A DNA stretch of 64,000 nt from Firm-08 sp045546995 (GCA_045546995.1 JAZQDW010000001.1:6753-70752), one strand, 5' to 3'; counted from the first letter of the stretch, positions 17,030-27,303 are shown. Program-made: numbers and translations. The notes: a model not told the origin generated them from the letters alone.

Positions 17030-18271
17030 ATGCAAAAAATGCTACAACGTGCCGCCGCCGCCAAAACAGCGGTGGCAACCCTTACTACAAAACAGAAAAA
17101 CGATGCGCTGATCGCCATGGCAACAGCGCTGGTGCGTCACACCGACACCATTCTGGCGGCCAATGCCCTGGATATGGAAAAGGCAAAGGGCGTCATCAGC
17201 GACGTGATGCTGGACCGTCTGATGCTGACTCCCCAACGGATCGAGGCCATGGCAGAGGGCATACGACAGGTTGCCGACCTGCCCGACCCGGTAGGCCGCG
17301 TATTGGAAAGCCACACCCGCGCCGACGGGCTGATCATTGAAAAAACAGCCGTTCCCGTCGGCGTGATCGCCATCATTTATGAGAGTCGACCCAACGTGAC
17401 CTCGGATGCGGCGGCGCTGGCGCTGAAAAGCGGTAACGTTTGCGTGTTGCGTGGCGGTAAGGAGGCCTTTTTGTCGGCCAACGCCATTGTCACCGCCCTG
17501 AAGGACGGTCTGGTGAACGCCGGCATCACCGAAGATGCGGTGCATCTGGTGCAGGACATCACCAGAGAAAGCGCCAATCAGCTGATGAAAGCGGACAAAT
17601 ACGTAGATCTGCTGATCCCTCGCGGCGGCGCCGGACTGATCAACGCCTGCGTGCAAAACGCCACGGTTCCCTGCATCGCCACCGGCACCGGCATTTGCCA
17701 CCTGTACGTCGAGCAAAGCGCCGACCTCGAAATGGCGCTGAACATCATTGAAAACGCCAAAACCAGCCGTCCCAGCGTGTGTAACGCCGCCGAGGTGTTA
17801 CTGGTGGATAAGGCCATCGCCCCCACCCTGCTGCCCCTGTTGCAGCAACGCTTGGTAACGGAACGGAAGGAAAATCCCGTACAGCTCCGTCTGGACGAAT
17901 ACGCCGCCACACTGATCGACGGCACGCCCGCCACGCAAGCGGATTTTGATACCGAATTTCTGGATTACATCCTGGCTGTACGCTGCGTGGATGGCACGGC
18001 ACAAGCCATCGAGCATATTGCCGCCCATTCCACCGGTCACAGCGAGGCCATTCTGTCCCGAAATGATGCTGCCATCGCCGCCTTTACGGCTGCCGTGGAC
18101 AGCGCCGCAGTCTACGTCAATGCTTCCACCCGGTTTACCGACGGTGGCGAGTTCGGACTGGGATGCGAGATGGGCATCTCCACCCAAAAACTGCACGCCA
18201 GAGGCCCGATGGGGCTACGGGAGCTTTGCACCTATAAATACATCATTCGTGGCAACGGCCACGTAAGATAG
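17030..18271 (+). CDS. proA: Glutamate-5-semialdehyde dehydrogenase (gamma-glutamyl phosphate reductase)
   Basis: Reduces gamma-glutamyl phosphate with NADPH to glutamate semialdehyde, the second step of proline synthesis. It is a 413-residue member of the aldehyde dehydrogenase superfamily with the catalytic Cys in ATGTGICHLYV and the conserved IPRGGAGLI and C-terminal GPMGLRELCTYKYI. The start is ATG 17030, one base after the proB stop, behind AAGGAG; an open frame continues upstream but overlaps proB and is not used. ProB and ProA usually form a complex that protects the labile phosphate. Confidence 0.96.
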   Translation: MQKMLQRAAAAKTAVATLTTKQKNDALIAMATALVRHTDTILAANALDMEKAKGVISDVMLDRLMLTPQRIEAMAEGIRQVADLPDPVGRVLESHTRADGLIIEKTAVPVGVIAIIYESRPNVTSDAAALALKSGNVCVLRGGKEAFLSANAIVTALKDGLVNAGITEDAVHLVQDITRESANQLMKADKYVDLLIPRGGAGLINACVQNATVPCIATGTGICHLYVEQSADLEMALNIIENAKTSRPSVCNAAEVLLVDKAIAPTLLPLLQQRLVTERKENPVQLRLDEYAATLIDGTPATQADFDTEFLDYILAVRCVDGTAQAIEHIAAHSTGHSEAILSRNDAAIAAFTAAVDSAAVYVNASTRFTDGGEFGLGCEMGISTQKLHARGPMGLRELCTYKYIIRGNGHVR

Positions 18272-18283
18272 GAGTATGGTTAT

Positions 18284-19072
18284 ATGAAATACGGTTTTAT
18301 CGGATGCGGCAATATGGGCGGTGCCATTGCAACGGCCCTTGCCAAACAAACCACGGATATTTTGCTGGCAGACCACGATCAAAAAAAGGCCTCAGCGCTG
18401 GCAAAAGCGCTGAACTGCAACGTGGGTAACAATCAGCAGGCCGCCGCTTGTGAACGGCTGTTTTTGGCCGTCAAGCCCCAAATGATGGGCGCTATGCTGG
18501 AGGACATCCGTCCCACCCTACAGCAATACCGTCCCCTGTTAATTACCATGGCCGCCGGACTGACGATGGATCGCATCAACGAAATGGCCGGCGGTGATCT
18601 GCCGGTGATCCGCATTATGCCCAACACCCCCGTAGGTGTGGGCAAAGGAATGATCTTATACTGCTGTAACGACAAGGTTACGGCAGAAATGGAACAAAGC
18701 TTTACCGCGGATCTGGCCGCCGCCGGAATGCTCGATCCCCTGGAGGAAAAACTCATTGATGCAGGCTGTGCCCTGCAGGGCTGTGGCCCCGCCTATATGT
18801 ACGTCTTTCTGGAGGCGTTGGCGGACGGCGCCGTTGCCTGCGGCCTGCCCCGTGACAAGGCGCTGACCTATGCCGCCGCCACGATGGCAGGCGCCGCCGA
18901 ACTGGCGCTGAACAGCGGCAAACACCCGGGGCAGCTCAAGGACGAGGTATGCTCCCCCGGCGGCAGTACTATTATGGGTGTCAAGGCGTTGGAAGATGGC
19001 GGGTTGCGCGCCGCCGCCATTGCCGCCGTGCAAGCCGCTTTCAAAAAAAACAAAGAGCTTGCCAACAACTAA
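18284..19072 (+). CDS. proC: Pyrroline-5-carboxylate reductase
   Basis: Last step of proline synthesis, reducing pyrroline-5-carboxylate with NAD(P)H. The 262-residue protein begins with the Rossmann motif GFIGCGNMGGAIA, has the IRIMPNTP motif and ends with the conserved EVCSPGGSTIMGVKALEDGG segment. It follows proA by 12 bases with AGGAG upstream and ends at a bidirectional terminator, completing a birA-proB-proA-proC operon and a full route from glutamate to proline. Confidence 0.96.
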   Translation: MKYGFIGCGNMGGAIATALAKQTTDILLADHDQKKASALAKALNCNVGNNQQAAACERLFLAVKPQMMGAMLEDIRPTLQQYRPLLITMAAGLTMDRINEMAGGDLPVIRIMPNTPVGVGKGMILYCCNDKVTAEMEQSFTADLAAAGMLDPLEEKLIDAGCALQGCGPAYMYVFLEALADGAVACGLPRDKALTYAAATMAGAAELALNSGKHPGQLKDEVCSPGGSTIMGVKALEDGGLRAAAIAAVQAAFKKNKELANN

Positions 19073-19073
19073 A

Positions 19074-19117
19074 TAAAAAATGAGGTAAAATTATTTTACC
19101 TCATTTTTTTATTTTAT
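19074..19117. terminator. Bidirectional terminator between proC and the beta-galactosidase gene
   Basis: The arms AAATGAGGTAAAA and TTTTACCTCATTT enclose a short loop with A and T runs on the two sides. It serves proC from the left and the galactosidase gene from the right. Confidence 0.85.
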
Positions 19118-22086
19118 TTTCGCGGTGTGAACTGCAGTGAAAATTCAATATGCTTTTCCTGCAGGCGATATTTTTCTTCCAGCTGTGGACCGCAGGAGGC
19201 GGAACCGATACCGGAATTTTTATAATCCAGTCGCAAATGGGTGCATCCGTCGGCCACCAACTCATCGGTATGCTCTGCCACCGTCAATGCCTTGGTGCTG
19301 TACAGTGAAACGTTACACTCAAAGGTAGGCTCCCCAACAAAGGACAGGCCTGCAATATTCAGCTCCTGCACCTGCGTATGATTTCCGTGCTCCTGGGGAC
19401 GAACGTAGGGCACGTATTCATCGGATGCTTTGCTGTAATACCGGCCCAGTGGGGCGTGATGATACAGATCCACGTAGTTTTCCGACGGGCCTCTGCCGTA
19501 ATAATCAAAGGGCAGATCCTCTCCCTGCAAACTCAACTCAAAGCCAAAGCGTTGCAGCCAGGGACATTCCTTTTTGATATCACCGCGCAGCTGCAACCGT
19601 ACCGTTCCGTCCGCCAAGAAGGTATAGACCAGTGAACCGCGGAAGAAGGGACTGCGGGATACTCCCGCCAGCGAAAGTGTGGCCACGACGGTGTTGCCGT
19701 CGACAGCGAGATCATATACGTGGGTAAACTGAACGTTCAGGTTTTCCGCGTTTCGGTCGGCGCCGATCTTCTCCCACATCCATTTTTCTTTTCTTTCATT
19801 GTCGATGGGAGCGCGGAAGGCAGTCAACTGTATGGGTGCCGCCAGCTTTTCCTCGCCCCGCAACACGATGCTGTCAAACGTGCCCGTTTTGGGGCTGAGG
19901 CGATAGCAAAAACCATCCCCCTCGGCGTAGACGTATCCGTTTTCCTGCCGCAGGCACAATTCCTGTCCCGTCAGCGGCCGTACGTTCGGCGTGGTCAGCT
20001 CGCAGGAGGCGGTGCCCAGCGCCAGACCCCCACGGGACAGCGTCACCTTCAGCACTGCGCCGTAATCGCAGGAAGAAACCGACAAAGGCAGTTCCACCAC
20101 CGACGTCTGATGGGGCGGTGTATCCAGCGCCAGTTTCCCCTCCACGGTTTTGGTACCGTCCGTTTCCAGACAATAGCGCAGTTCGCATTCGGCAAAGGAA
20201 GTAAAGTCAAAGAGATTGGAAATTACCAGTTTTCCTTCCTTATATATAATACGGAAGGGGGCGTACGCCTCTTTAATATCCAACGTACCCGCCTTAAAGG
20301 TGCGGTCGGGGAACACCATACCGTCCACACAGAAATTACTGTCGTGCGTCAGTTCGCCGGGGAAATCACCACCGTAACGATACGCGCCGTCACGGTAAAC
20401 GGCGTGATCCGCCCATTCCCAGATACAACCGCCCACGAAATTGGGATAGCGATACAACAGATCCATATAATCCCACATACCACCGGGGCCGTTACCCATG
20501 GCATGAGCGTATTCACACAAATACAGCGGCTGGTCATAGTCGCCCTCGCAAAATTGCTGTACCGCATCAGTGGACAGATACATTCTGGAATGCATATCCA
20601 CACGGCGCTCATACTGACGCGCCTTTTCATAGTTTGCCTTGGCCGCAGCCAACGTTTCGGCGGCCTGCTGTTCGTTTTCTTGCAGCGCTTTGGCAATACG
20701 ATCGGCTTCCTCCGCCTTTTTCACCTCACGTTCCCACCGTCCCAGCGAAGCACGGGAGGCGTCCTCAGCGTGCACCAGTCTGCCGTCCTGTTTGGAACGA
20801 AGATAACGGATCATCGCCTGATGATTCTCCCCGTGGCCGCTCTCGTTACCGGTGGACCAGATAATAATGGAAGCGTGGTTTTTATCCCGTTCCCAGGCGC
20901 GTTCCATACGCTCTACGTATTCCTGTTCCCAAGCAGGTTGGTTACATATCCAATCGGGGTTTTCAACGTCATAACCACGTTTAAAATTTGCTGTGCCGTG
21001 GCGGTGGCAAAAGCCGTGGGTCTCAATATCGGTTTCCAGTACCACGTACAGCCCCAACTCGTCACACATCTCCAAAAACTTCGGAGCAGGAGGATAATGG
21101 GAGGTGCGGACCATATTGATGTTCAATTCCTTCATCAACTGCAGATCCCGCAAAATTTCCGCATCGGTCATCGTCCAGCCGCCGTGCGGCGTGGTATCGT
21201 GGTGATTGACGCCCTTGAATTTCACGGGCACACCATTGATGCAGATGGCATTTTGCCCGTCAATGCTGATCTCACGGAAACCGATTTTTTGCATAATCCG
21301 CTCCCCTGCCTTTTCCAGCGTCAGGGTATACAGATAGGGTTTTTCGGCATTCCACAGCACAGGGCTGTCGACCTGCAGCTCCGCAACACCGTTCTCGTTC
21401 GTGATGGCGGTGGCAACGGTCAACACCCCATCCGTCAGCGTCAATGCAGTACCGGGCGCGGTGCAAACCGACACACGACCATCCACCGTAGTGCGGACGT
21501 CCACGTCCACCAAATGGCCCTCGGGGCGCTCCAAAATATAAATATCACGAAAAATGCCATTACAGCGGAAAAAGTCCTGATCCTCCAGATAACTGCCAAC
21601 GCACCATTTACGCACGGCGACACGCAATGTATTATTCCCTACACGCACCGCATCCGTCAGGTCGAACTCCGCCTGCAAATGACTGCCCTGCGTGCGACCG
21701 ACAAATCGATCGTTTACGTACACCTCCGCCTCAGAGGACACACCCTCCATCACCAGATAGGTACGGCCGATACCCTCCACCGTAAATTCCTTTTCATACA
21801 CACCCACCGGATTCTCCATCGGAACGTAAGGCGGATCCACCGGATAAGGATAGTCAACGTTGGCATAATTAGGCTGTTCAATGCCTGTATTTTGCCAGGT
21901 GGACGGCACGGTGATCTCCCGATCGCATACCACTGTCCGTACGTCAACACTGTCACCATCAGTATAATAACAAAAAGAAAACGCGCCGTTCAGCAACGAA
22001 TATTTTGCATTTCCGCCGGGAATGTAATAGCAACGTTTGGGCGCTCTGCCAACCGAAGTACATCCCGGGTCTTCATAAAACCGCAT
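19114..22086 (-). CDS. lacZ: Beta-galactosidase, glycoside hydrolase family 2
   Basis: A 990-residue GH2 enzyme that should hydrolyse terminal beta-galactosides in the cytoplasm (no signal peptide). The acid/base Glu is in STGNESGHG (residue about 415) and the nucleophile in LCEYAHAMGNGPGG (about 525); the sugar-binding (NPVGVYEKEF), Ig-like and C-terminal beta-galactosidase small-chain domains are all present. Distance between the two glutamates is 110 residues against 76 in E. coli LacZ, because a charged helical insert (about 447-492, rich in Glu, Ala, Lys) lies in the catalytic barrel. ATG 22084-22086 is chosen for its ribosome site AAGGAGGG; the frame stays open 20 codons upstream without one. 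Confidence 0.93.
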   Translation of the reverse strand: MRFYEDPGCTSVGRAPKRCYYIPGGNAKYSLLNGAFSFCYYTDGDSVDVRTVVCDREITVPSTWQNTGIEQPNYANVDYPYPVDPPYVPMENPVGVYEKEFTVEGIGRTYLVMEGVSSEAEVYVNDRFVGRTQGSHLQAEFDLTDAVRVGNNTLRVAVRKWCVGSYLEDQDFFRCNGIFRDIYILERPEGHLVDVDVRTTVDGRVSVCTAPGTALTLTDGVLTVATAITNENGVAELQVDSPVLWNAEKPYLYTLTLEKAGERIMQKIGFREISIDGQNAICINGVPVKFKGVNHHDTTPHGGWTMTDAEILRDLQLMKELNINMVRTSHYPPAPKFLEMCDELGLYVVLETDIETHGFCHRHGTANFKRGYDVENPDWICNQPAWEQEYVERMERAWERDKNHASIIIWSTGNESGHGENHQAMIRYLRSKQDGRLVHAEDASRASLGRWEREVKKAEEADRIAKALQENEQQAAETLAAAKANYEKARQYERRVDMHSRMYLSTDAVQQFCEGDYDQPLYLCEYAHAMGNGPGGMWDYMDLLYRYPNFVGGCIWEWADHAVYRDGAYRYGGDFPGELTHDSNFCVDGMVFPDRTFKAGTLDIKEAYAPFRIIYKEGKLVISNLFDFTSFAECELRYCLETDGTKTVEGKLALDTPPHQTSVVELPLSVSSCDYGAVLKVTLSRGGLALGTASCELTTPNVRPLTGQELCLRQENGYVYAEGDGFCYRLSPKTGTFDSIVLRGEEKLAAPIQLTAFRAPIDNERKEKWMWEKIGADRNAENLNVQFTHVYDLAVDGNTVVATLSLAGVSRSPFFRGSLVYTFLADGTVRLQLRGDIKKECPWLQRFGFELSLQGEDLPFDYYGRGPSENYVDLYHHAPLGRYYSKASDEYVPYVRPQEHGNHTQVQELNIAGLSFVGEPTFECNVSLYSTKALTVAEHTDELVADGCTHLRLDYKNSGIGSASCGPQLEEKYRLQEKHIEFSLQFTPRK

Positions 22087-22117
22087 AAAGTATTCCCTCC
22101 TTTTTTTATACAAATTC

Positions 22118-22146
22118 AGCATACCATACCCCGCCGCGTTTTGCAA
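22118..22146 (-). promoter_or_regulatory. Promoter of the beta-galactosidase gene
   Basis: On the minus strand TTGCAA and TATGCT are 17 bases apart. The spacer ends GCGGGGTATGG, almost the same as in the secG promoter. No operator palindrome was seen. Confidence 0.65.
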
Positions 22147-22153
22147 GAGAACG

Positions 22154-22189
22154 AAAAAAAACGGTCGCTGTTCAGCGACCGTTTTTTAA
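22154..22189 (-). terminator. Terminator of the giant SLH gene
   Basis: The arms AAAACGGTCGCTG and CAGCGACCGTTTT enclose three bases, followed on the minus strand by a T run. Confidence 0.9.
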
Positions 22190-22195
22190 GTGAAT

Positions 22196-25100
22196 TTATC
22201 TTACGTAGCTTTTGGCACCGACCATGATCGTTACGATCTCGGCACGGGTGATGGGTTTGGTGGGATTGAGGTTGCCCTTATCATCACCGTTTACCAATCC
22301 GTATGCTACGGCGGTAGCAACGTCTACCTTAGCCCAGGAGGCAATAGCGCCCTTGTCCTTAAAGCGTTTCAGAACGGAGGTAGCACCCTTACTGGTATCC
22401 AGCGCAGCAGCACGTACCATAACTGCCATAAACTCCTGACGGCTGATGTTTGCCTTGGGATTAAACTTGCTGCCGTCACCCTGCATGATCTTCATTGCGG
22501 TGATGGCCTTAACAGCGTTCGTTGCCCATTTGGAAATGTCCTTGCTGTCAGCAAAGGTCAGTTTCTGACCGGAATAGCTGGCAGTATCAACACCCATCAG
22601 ATTGCAAACGAAGATGGCAACCTGCTCACGGGTGGCGTTATCCTGCGGATTGAAGGAGAAGGAACCGTCTGCATTGGCAGAACCGCTGGTCACACCCATC
22701 TGATAGGCGCTCATGATCTTTTCGCGCGCCCAGTGCTTTTCAATATCGTTAAAGGTGCGGCTAAACATACCGGCGGTCAGCTTCACCTCATAACTGCTGG
22801 TGATACCGGTCTGAGAGGTGACGTCAACGTACATTACCATATAAGTCTGCGGCATGGGAGCGTTCAACTTACAGTTGGTGAAGGTCTCCTTGGTTTCGGT
22901 AACGGTGTAAGAGGTCATCGTGGAAGCGATTTCAACCGTCTTTTTGCGGTCGGCATATACCTTGGCGGTCGCATTCTCACTGACGAAGATGTCGATCTGG
23001 GGATTGTCAGTGGATGCAGTACCGGTCAGGACGTTGCCCTCACGCTTGATATCAAAACCGTTGACGGTGATGATGTCACTGCTTACATTCTTGATCTCAT
23101 TGATTACCACGATGGTAAATACAGCCATGCTACCGTTGGAAGCATTGACACGAACGTAGAAGGTGTTGGTGCCTTCTGCCAACTTCAGGGTATTCTTCTC
23201 ACTGCTGGAGCTGAGCTTACCGCTGAATTTGTTTTCGATGATATCGTAGTTCTTAAAGATCTCATAGGATGCTCCTTCGGAAACTACGATGGAATCCTCG
23301 AGAGAAGCAATGTAGCCCTTGGGCTGCAGATAAACAACCTGAGAGTTGTTATCAATTCTCTTCATACCGATGAATTTAGCCTCGACGTCGGCGTCGATCT
23401 CATCCTGAGAGGTGGCAAATTCGGGGAAGGAATCACCCAGAATTCTCTTCTCGGCAGATTTATCCAGTCGTTCTACGATGATGGTGTAGACCTCGAAGGT
23501 TTCGCCATCCTCGGCAATGACCTTGGCAAAGAACTTGTTGTCGCCAACCTTCAGATTCATCGCATCTTCCAGATAAATGTTACAGCCGATGTCCTGATAC
23601 AGCTCGTAGGTTGCGCCGTCACAGACAATCACCTCGGGCAGCAGGCTGGTTACGTCGTTTTCAACTGCGATCTTGGCAGTCTTACCGTCAACAACGGCGG
23701 CATCAATACCACCCTTAACGTCGACCAATTCGGTAGTCGTGCTTCTGGAACGGGTGAAGGTTACGTCAAAGACGTTTTCGTTTTCGCCGTCTTCGGAAAC
23801 GACCTTGATGATATAGGCGGTTTTGCCGACCGGCATATACTGATCCATGTTGTAAACGATGGGGTTGGCCATTTCGGTATCATCACCGCGGTATACAAAT
23901 ACGCTTGCACCACCGGAAACGATGGGCAGGATGGGACCGTTGACATAGTCGTTGGGCAGTACGCAGTTGAATTTACCACCCTGATCGACCCAGGTGCTGC
24001 CTGCGATGTCCATACCCAACAGCTGAGCATTGCTGTTAATGGGCTGCTTGATGGTTACGGTGTATACTTTACTGGTTACGCCGTCCTCAGCAGTAGTCTT
24101 GATATAGCATACCGTCTCTACACCCTTCAGTGCGATGGTATCCTCTGCGCACTCAACGGTGCACAGCTCATCCGCATATACCTTATAGCTCGAGCCTTCG
24201 CTGACCAGAACGTTAAAGGTCATAAAGTCGGCGGGAGTAGTGCCAACATACTCGATGGTATGATTTTTAGCATCCAGTACGGCACCGGCGGGGCTGATCA
24301 CCTCTTCGATGTCATAAGCGCCGGCCAGCTTGGTCATAGCCTCATCTATATAATAAGGAACATATTTTGCAGGACCGGTAATTGCAGTAGCAGCGCCCTT
24401 GGCAAAATAGTTGTAAGAGCAATCTGCAACGGTGTTCGGCAGGTTGTTCTGCAGAACCGAGGTCATGGAAGGACCGAAATAGTTTTCATGAATGTCGATG
24501 GTATGACCGGTGTAACCATCATAGCAGTTGACGGAGAACTTACCGGTAGAGGAGCCTTCAAAACGGTTGCCGGTGACCGTCAGCTTGTTACCGGCGGTCC
24601 AACGATCCAGATACATCAGCGTAGCTTTGCTGAAGTTGATCACCTTGTTGTCAACGAAAGAAATACTGTTCTTAACTCTGGCGCCAATATCGTTGGTACC
24701 GTTGGTGCTCTGACCGATGTAGAAGAAGTTGTTACAATCAACGTTGTTAAGGATGTTACCCTTGAACATCAGCACGTCAGTGCTACTGCCGTCGGTACCA
24801 CCCATATAGATGTTTTTGGTACATCCGTCAAAAACGTTCTCCTCAAAGATACCGTTGGAGATATTGGGCAAACGCATTACGTAGTTGCTACCATTGCCCT
24901 CAAAACGGCTGGTAGCGATGCGGAAGTTGGAGAAGGTGTTCTTACCGTTGTCCGCACGACCACGATACATCAGTGCGTCGGTGTTGGTGGAACCGGTAAC
25001 CAACAAATTATCAAAGTGGAAACTGTCAATAGAGAAGGAGCCGGTATACTTGAACATTGCCTGCTCGCTGAAGGTAATGCCGTCGAAGGAAAGACCGTTG

Positions 25101-27127
25101 ATACCGGGCTTCAGCATAATTTCTGCAGTAAAGACCGTCTCTTCGTTCAGGTTGGAACGCGCATCACTTCTGGAGTAATCGCTCATATTGTTGGGGTTGA
25201 TGCCGGCCTTGGCGCCACGGATCTTAACGCCCTTACCCTCGATGGTCATAGCGTTGGAATATACGCCGGCAGTCATATTGATGACGTCGCCGCTCATTGC
25301 CTTATCCATGGCCAAACCCAGATCGGAGAAGGCGGAGTGGCCGGTAACGGCACGACGCCATGCACCATCAACTTCAACGTAAATGGTTTGTCCGGCAGGA
25401 TACTGTGCAAATTCCGGTCCCACAATATATTCAGAAGCATCCAGGTAATCGGAATAAACAGGTTTGCTGGTCAGCAAAATAGCGTATACGATAGAATAAT
25501 CACTGTACTGAACCTTTGCGTAAGCATTGCTGACCTTACCTTCGGTCAACGCAACGGTATTGTTGGTCAGCGGAACGTTACAAGCCTTATCGGCATACAG
25601 CGTGTAATAAGCGCCTTCCTTCACTTCCAGAGAAAGAGTGACCTCATCCAATTTGGCGGGGATGGTGGTGGCGATGGTACAGCCGGGAGCCGTCTCGATG
25701 GCCGCGCCGGCAAAGGAAACGCCGTTGCTGTTGGAAATGGAGAGAACGTCCAGAAGAGAGGACGGATCGGTCATTGCCTCGTTGAGCCAATACTCACCAA
25801 AATCAAAGGCTGCGGTAGCATCACTGGAATCGATGGTGCAAATGTCTTTGGGGTTAGCACCACCGGTATAGTTATTGTACACAGGGGGAGCATAGGTACC
25901 ATCATTATAACTCATATGAATGAAGGTACAGTCGGCTGTGGTGACCGGAATAAAGGTGTTCTCAAAGAACTGGGCGCCGGCGGGAATAGAGTTGATCGGA
26001 GCATCACTCTGACGCAGACGACCGTACAGACGAATGGCCTTGCCCAGATTCTTAAAGGTATTGCCGGAAACTACAACGTGCTCGGTATCTACCATCCAAA
26101 CGCTAGAATAGTTGTTGGTGCTCGCATCGGTGTACAGACCGAATGCATATTGACCGGAAGCGGTAGTGCCGCCGACAGCATCAAAGGTGTTGCCGGTGAT
26201 CTCAACAAACCCTCTTATGTAATCATGAACACGGGTCTTACCGGCGTTCTTGATATAGTTGTCACTAATGATGGTGCTGGTACCCAGCTGACAAACGTCA
26301 AAGCCATCACCGGTAACATTGGAGATATAGTTGGAAGAGATGGTAAGATCGGTAGCCCAAGCGGTATGAATACCGTTGGTATTTGCCAATCCACTACCGG
26401 CTGAAGCAACCTTCTCAATGCGGTTGTAGGTGATGGAAACGTTGGCCGGAACATAGCTGAAACCGGCAGCCACACCAACGTATACGGCGCTGAAGCTGTC
26501 ATCGTTGATACCGATGTTGCCGTAAGCCTTTTCATTTACCAGATCAAACACATTGTATGCAATGTTGATCCGGGAATTCTGCAAACGGGTATCCTGCAGA
26601 CGGATACAGCTGTCACCGACGACGGCAAAGCCGTTCATGGTCAGGTTGTAGGAGCCCTGCGGATCTTCACCCAAAACAACACCGGCATAGCTGATCTGCA
26701 TATCCTGCAAAATCGTCTCGTTCTTGCCGGTAACGGCACGGCCGCCGGCCACAACGGAAAGATCGTTTGGGTTATTGGGTTCGACGTTCTTCATATTGCC
26801 GTACAGCGTAATGCTCTTGTTCAGCGGCAATGCACCGGCATAAACGCCGGCAGCAACGTACAGTTCGCCGTTGATCGCAACTGCGTCATAGGCCTCCTGG
26901 ATCGTTGCAAATGCGGTCGTACCCTTGACGCCCTTGTACGTAGTACCGGCGACGACGGCGGATACATCCTCACCCTTTGCCACATTGGCAAAGTCGTCAT
27001 CGACAACGATCAGTTTGTCAGTGCAGGTCACACTGCTTGCAGCCGAAACCATAAAGGAGCTGCCCAACAGTGTAAAGACCATTGCCAACATCAATGCCGT
27101 TGCCAAAATACGCTTGATGCTTTTCAT
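22196..27127 (-). CDS. Giant SLH surface protein with two parallel beta-helix regions
   Basis: A 1643-residue exported protein, the largest in the window. After a signal peptide (about 1-30) come two right-handed parallel beta-helix regions (about 38-430 and 600-960), each starting like a Pbl/NosD or pectate-lyase-like domain (AFATIQEAYDAV; AFSDLGLAMDKAMSGDVINM) and running through repeats such as VSGNTFKNLG, ITYNRIEKV and FEENVFDGC. At least six copies of a beta-sandwich module (pattern V.EGASY..Y.D..C......L..G.N..Y.KV.AEDG....VYTV) fill about 490-590 and 970-1460. Three SLH repeats end the protein. It is expected to display a carbohydrate-binding or lyase domain on the wall; no catalytic residues can be assigned. 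It has its own promoter and terminator. Confidence 0.9.
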   Translation of the reverse strand: MKSIKRILATALMLAMVFTLLGSSFMVSAASSVTCTDKLIVVDDDFANVAKGEDVSAVVAGTTYKGVKGTTAFATIQEAYDAVAINGELYVAAGVYAGALPLNKSITLYGNMKNVEPNNPNDLSVVAGGRAVTGKNETILQDMQISYAGVVLGEDPQGSYNLTMNGFAVVGDSCIRLQDTRLQNSRINIAYNVFDLVNEKAYGNIGINDDSFSAVYVGVAAGFSYVPANVSITYNRIEKVASAGSGLANTNGIHTAWATDLTISSNYISNVTGDGFDVCQLGTSTIISDNYIKNAGKTRVHDYIRGFVEITGNTFDAVGGTTASGQYAFGLYTDASTNNYSSVWMVDTEHVVVSGNTFKNLGKAIRLYGRLRQSDAPINSIPAGAQFFENTFIPVTTADCTFIHMSYNDGTYAPPVYNNYTGGANPKDICTIDSSDATAAFDFGEYWLNEAMTDPSSLLDVLSISNSNGVSFAGAAIETAPGCTIATTIPAKLDEVTLSLEVKEGAYYTLYADKACNVPLTNNTVALTEGKVSNAYAKVQYSDYSIVYAILLTSKPVYSDYLDASEYIVGPEFAQYPAGQTIYVEVDGAWRRAVTGHSAFSDLGLAMDKAMSGDVINMTAGVYSNAMTIEGKGVKIRGAKAGINPNNMSDYSRSDARSNLNEETVFTAEIMLKPGINGLSFDGITFSEQAMFKYTGSFSIDSFHFDNLLVTGSTNTDALMYRGRADNGKNTFSNFRIATSRFEGNGSNYVMRLPNISNGIFEENVFDGCTKNIYMGGTDGSSTDVLMFKGNILNNVDCNNFFYIGQSTNGTNDIGARVKNSISFVDNKVINFSKATLMYLDRWTAGNKLTVTGNRFEGSSTGKFSVNCYDGYTGHTIDIHENYFGPSMTSVLQNNLPNTVADCSYNYFAKGAATAITGPAKYVPYYIDEAMTKLAGAYDIEEVISPAGAVLDAKNHTIEYVGTTPADFMTFNVLVSEGSSYKVYADELCTVECAEDTIALKGVETVCYIKTTAEDGVTSKVYTVTIKQPINSNAQLLGMDIAGSTWVDQGGKFNCVLPNDYVNGPILPIVSGGASVFVYRGDDTEMANPIVYNMDQYMPVGKTAYIIKVVSEDGENENVFDVTFTRSRSTTTELVDVKGGIDAAVVDGKTAKIAVENDVTSLLPEVIVCDGATYELYQDIGCNIYLEDAMNLKVGDNKFFAKVIAEDGETFEVYTIIVERLDKSAEKRILGDSFPEFATSQDEIDADVEAKFIGMKRIDNNSQVVYLQPKGYIASLEDSIVVSEGASYEIFKNYDIIENKFSGKLSSSSEKNTLKLAEGTNTFYVRVNASNGSMAVFTIVVINEIKNVSSDIITVNGFDIKREGNVLTGTASTDNPQIDIFVSENATAKVYADRKKTVEIASTMTSYTVTETKETFTNCKLNAPMPQTYMVMYVDVTSQTGITSSYEVKLTAGMFSRTFNDIEKHWAREKIMSAYQMGVTSGSANADGSFSFNPQDNATREQVAIFVCNLMGVDTASYSGQKLTFADSKDISKWATNAVKAITAMKIMQGDGSKFNPKANISRQEFMAVMVRAAALDTSKGATSVLKRFKDKGAIASWAKVDVATAVAYGLVNGDDKGNLNPTKPITRAEIVTIMVGAKSYVR

Positions 27128-27181
27128 GATTATTACCTCCTGGTATGCGTTTGATTATAATATCGCATAATACTTAATAAA

Positions 27182-27210
27182 ATTATATATAAATCTAATA
27201 CAAAAGTCAA
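27182..27210 (-). promoter_or_regulatory. Promoter of the giant SLH gene
   Basis: On the minus strand TTGACT and TATAAT are 17 bases apart. The leader is about 45 bases and contains AGGAGGT before the ATG. Confidence 0.75.
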
Positions 27211-27303
27211 TGACAACATTTCAGTGTTTTTTTGTTTTGTTGATATTGCATAATTTTTTCGGCGTTAAATTGTATATAATACCAATAGGAGGGTGTCTGC
27301 CAC

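Noticed and set aside
22190..26404. A 1404-codon open frame antisense to the giant SLH gene
   Set aside because: It follows from the codon pattern of the real gene, has no promoter or ribosome site, and its translation has low complexity without family motifs. The same holds for the long antisense frames opposite the beta-galactosidase, DUF4964 protein and glmM.
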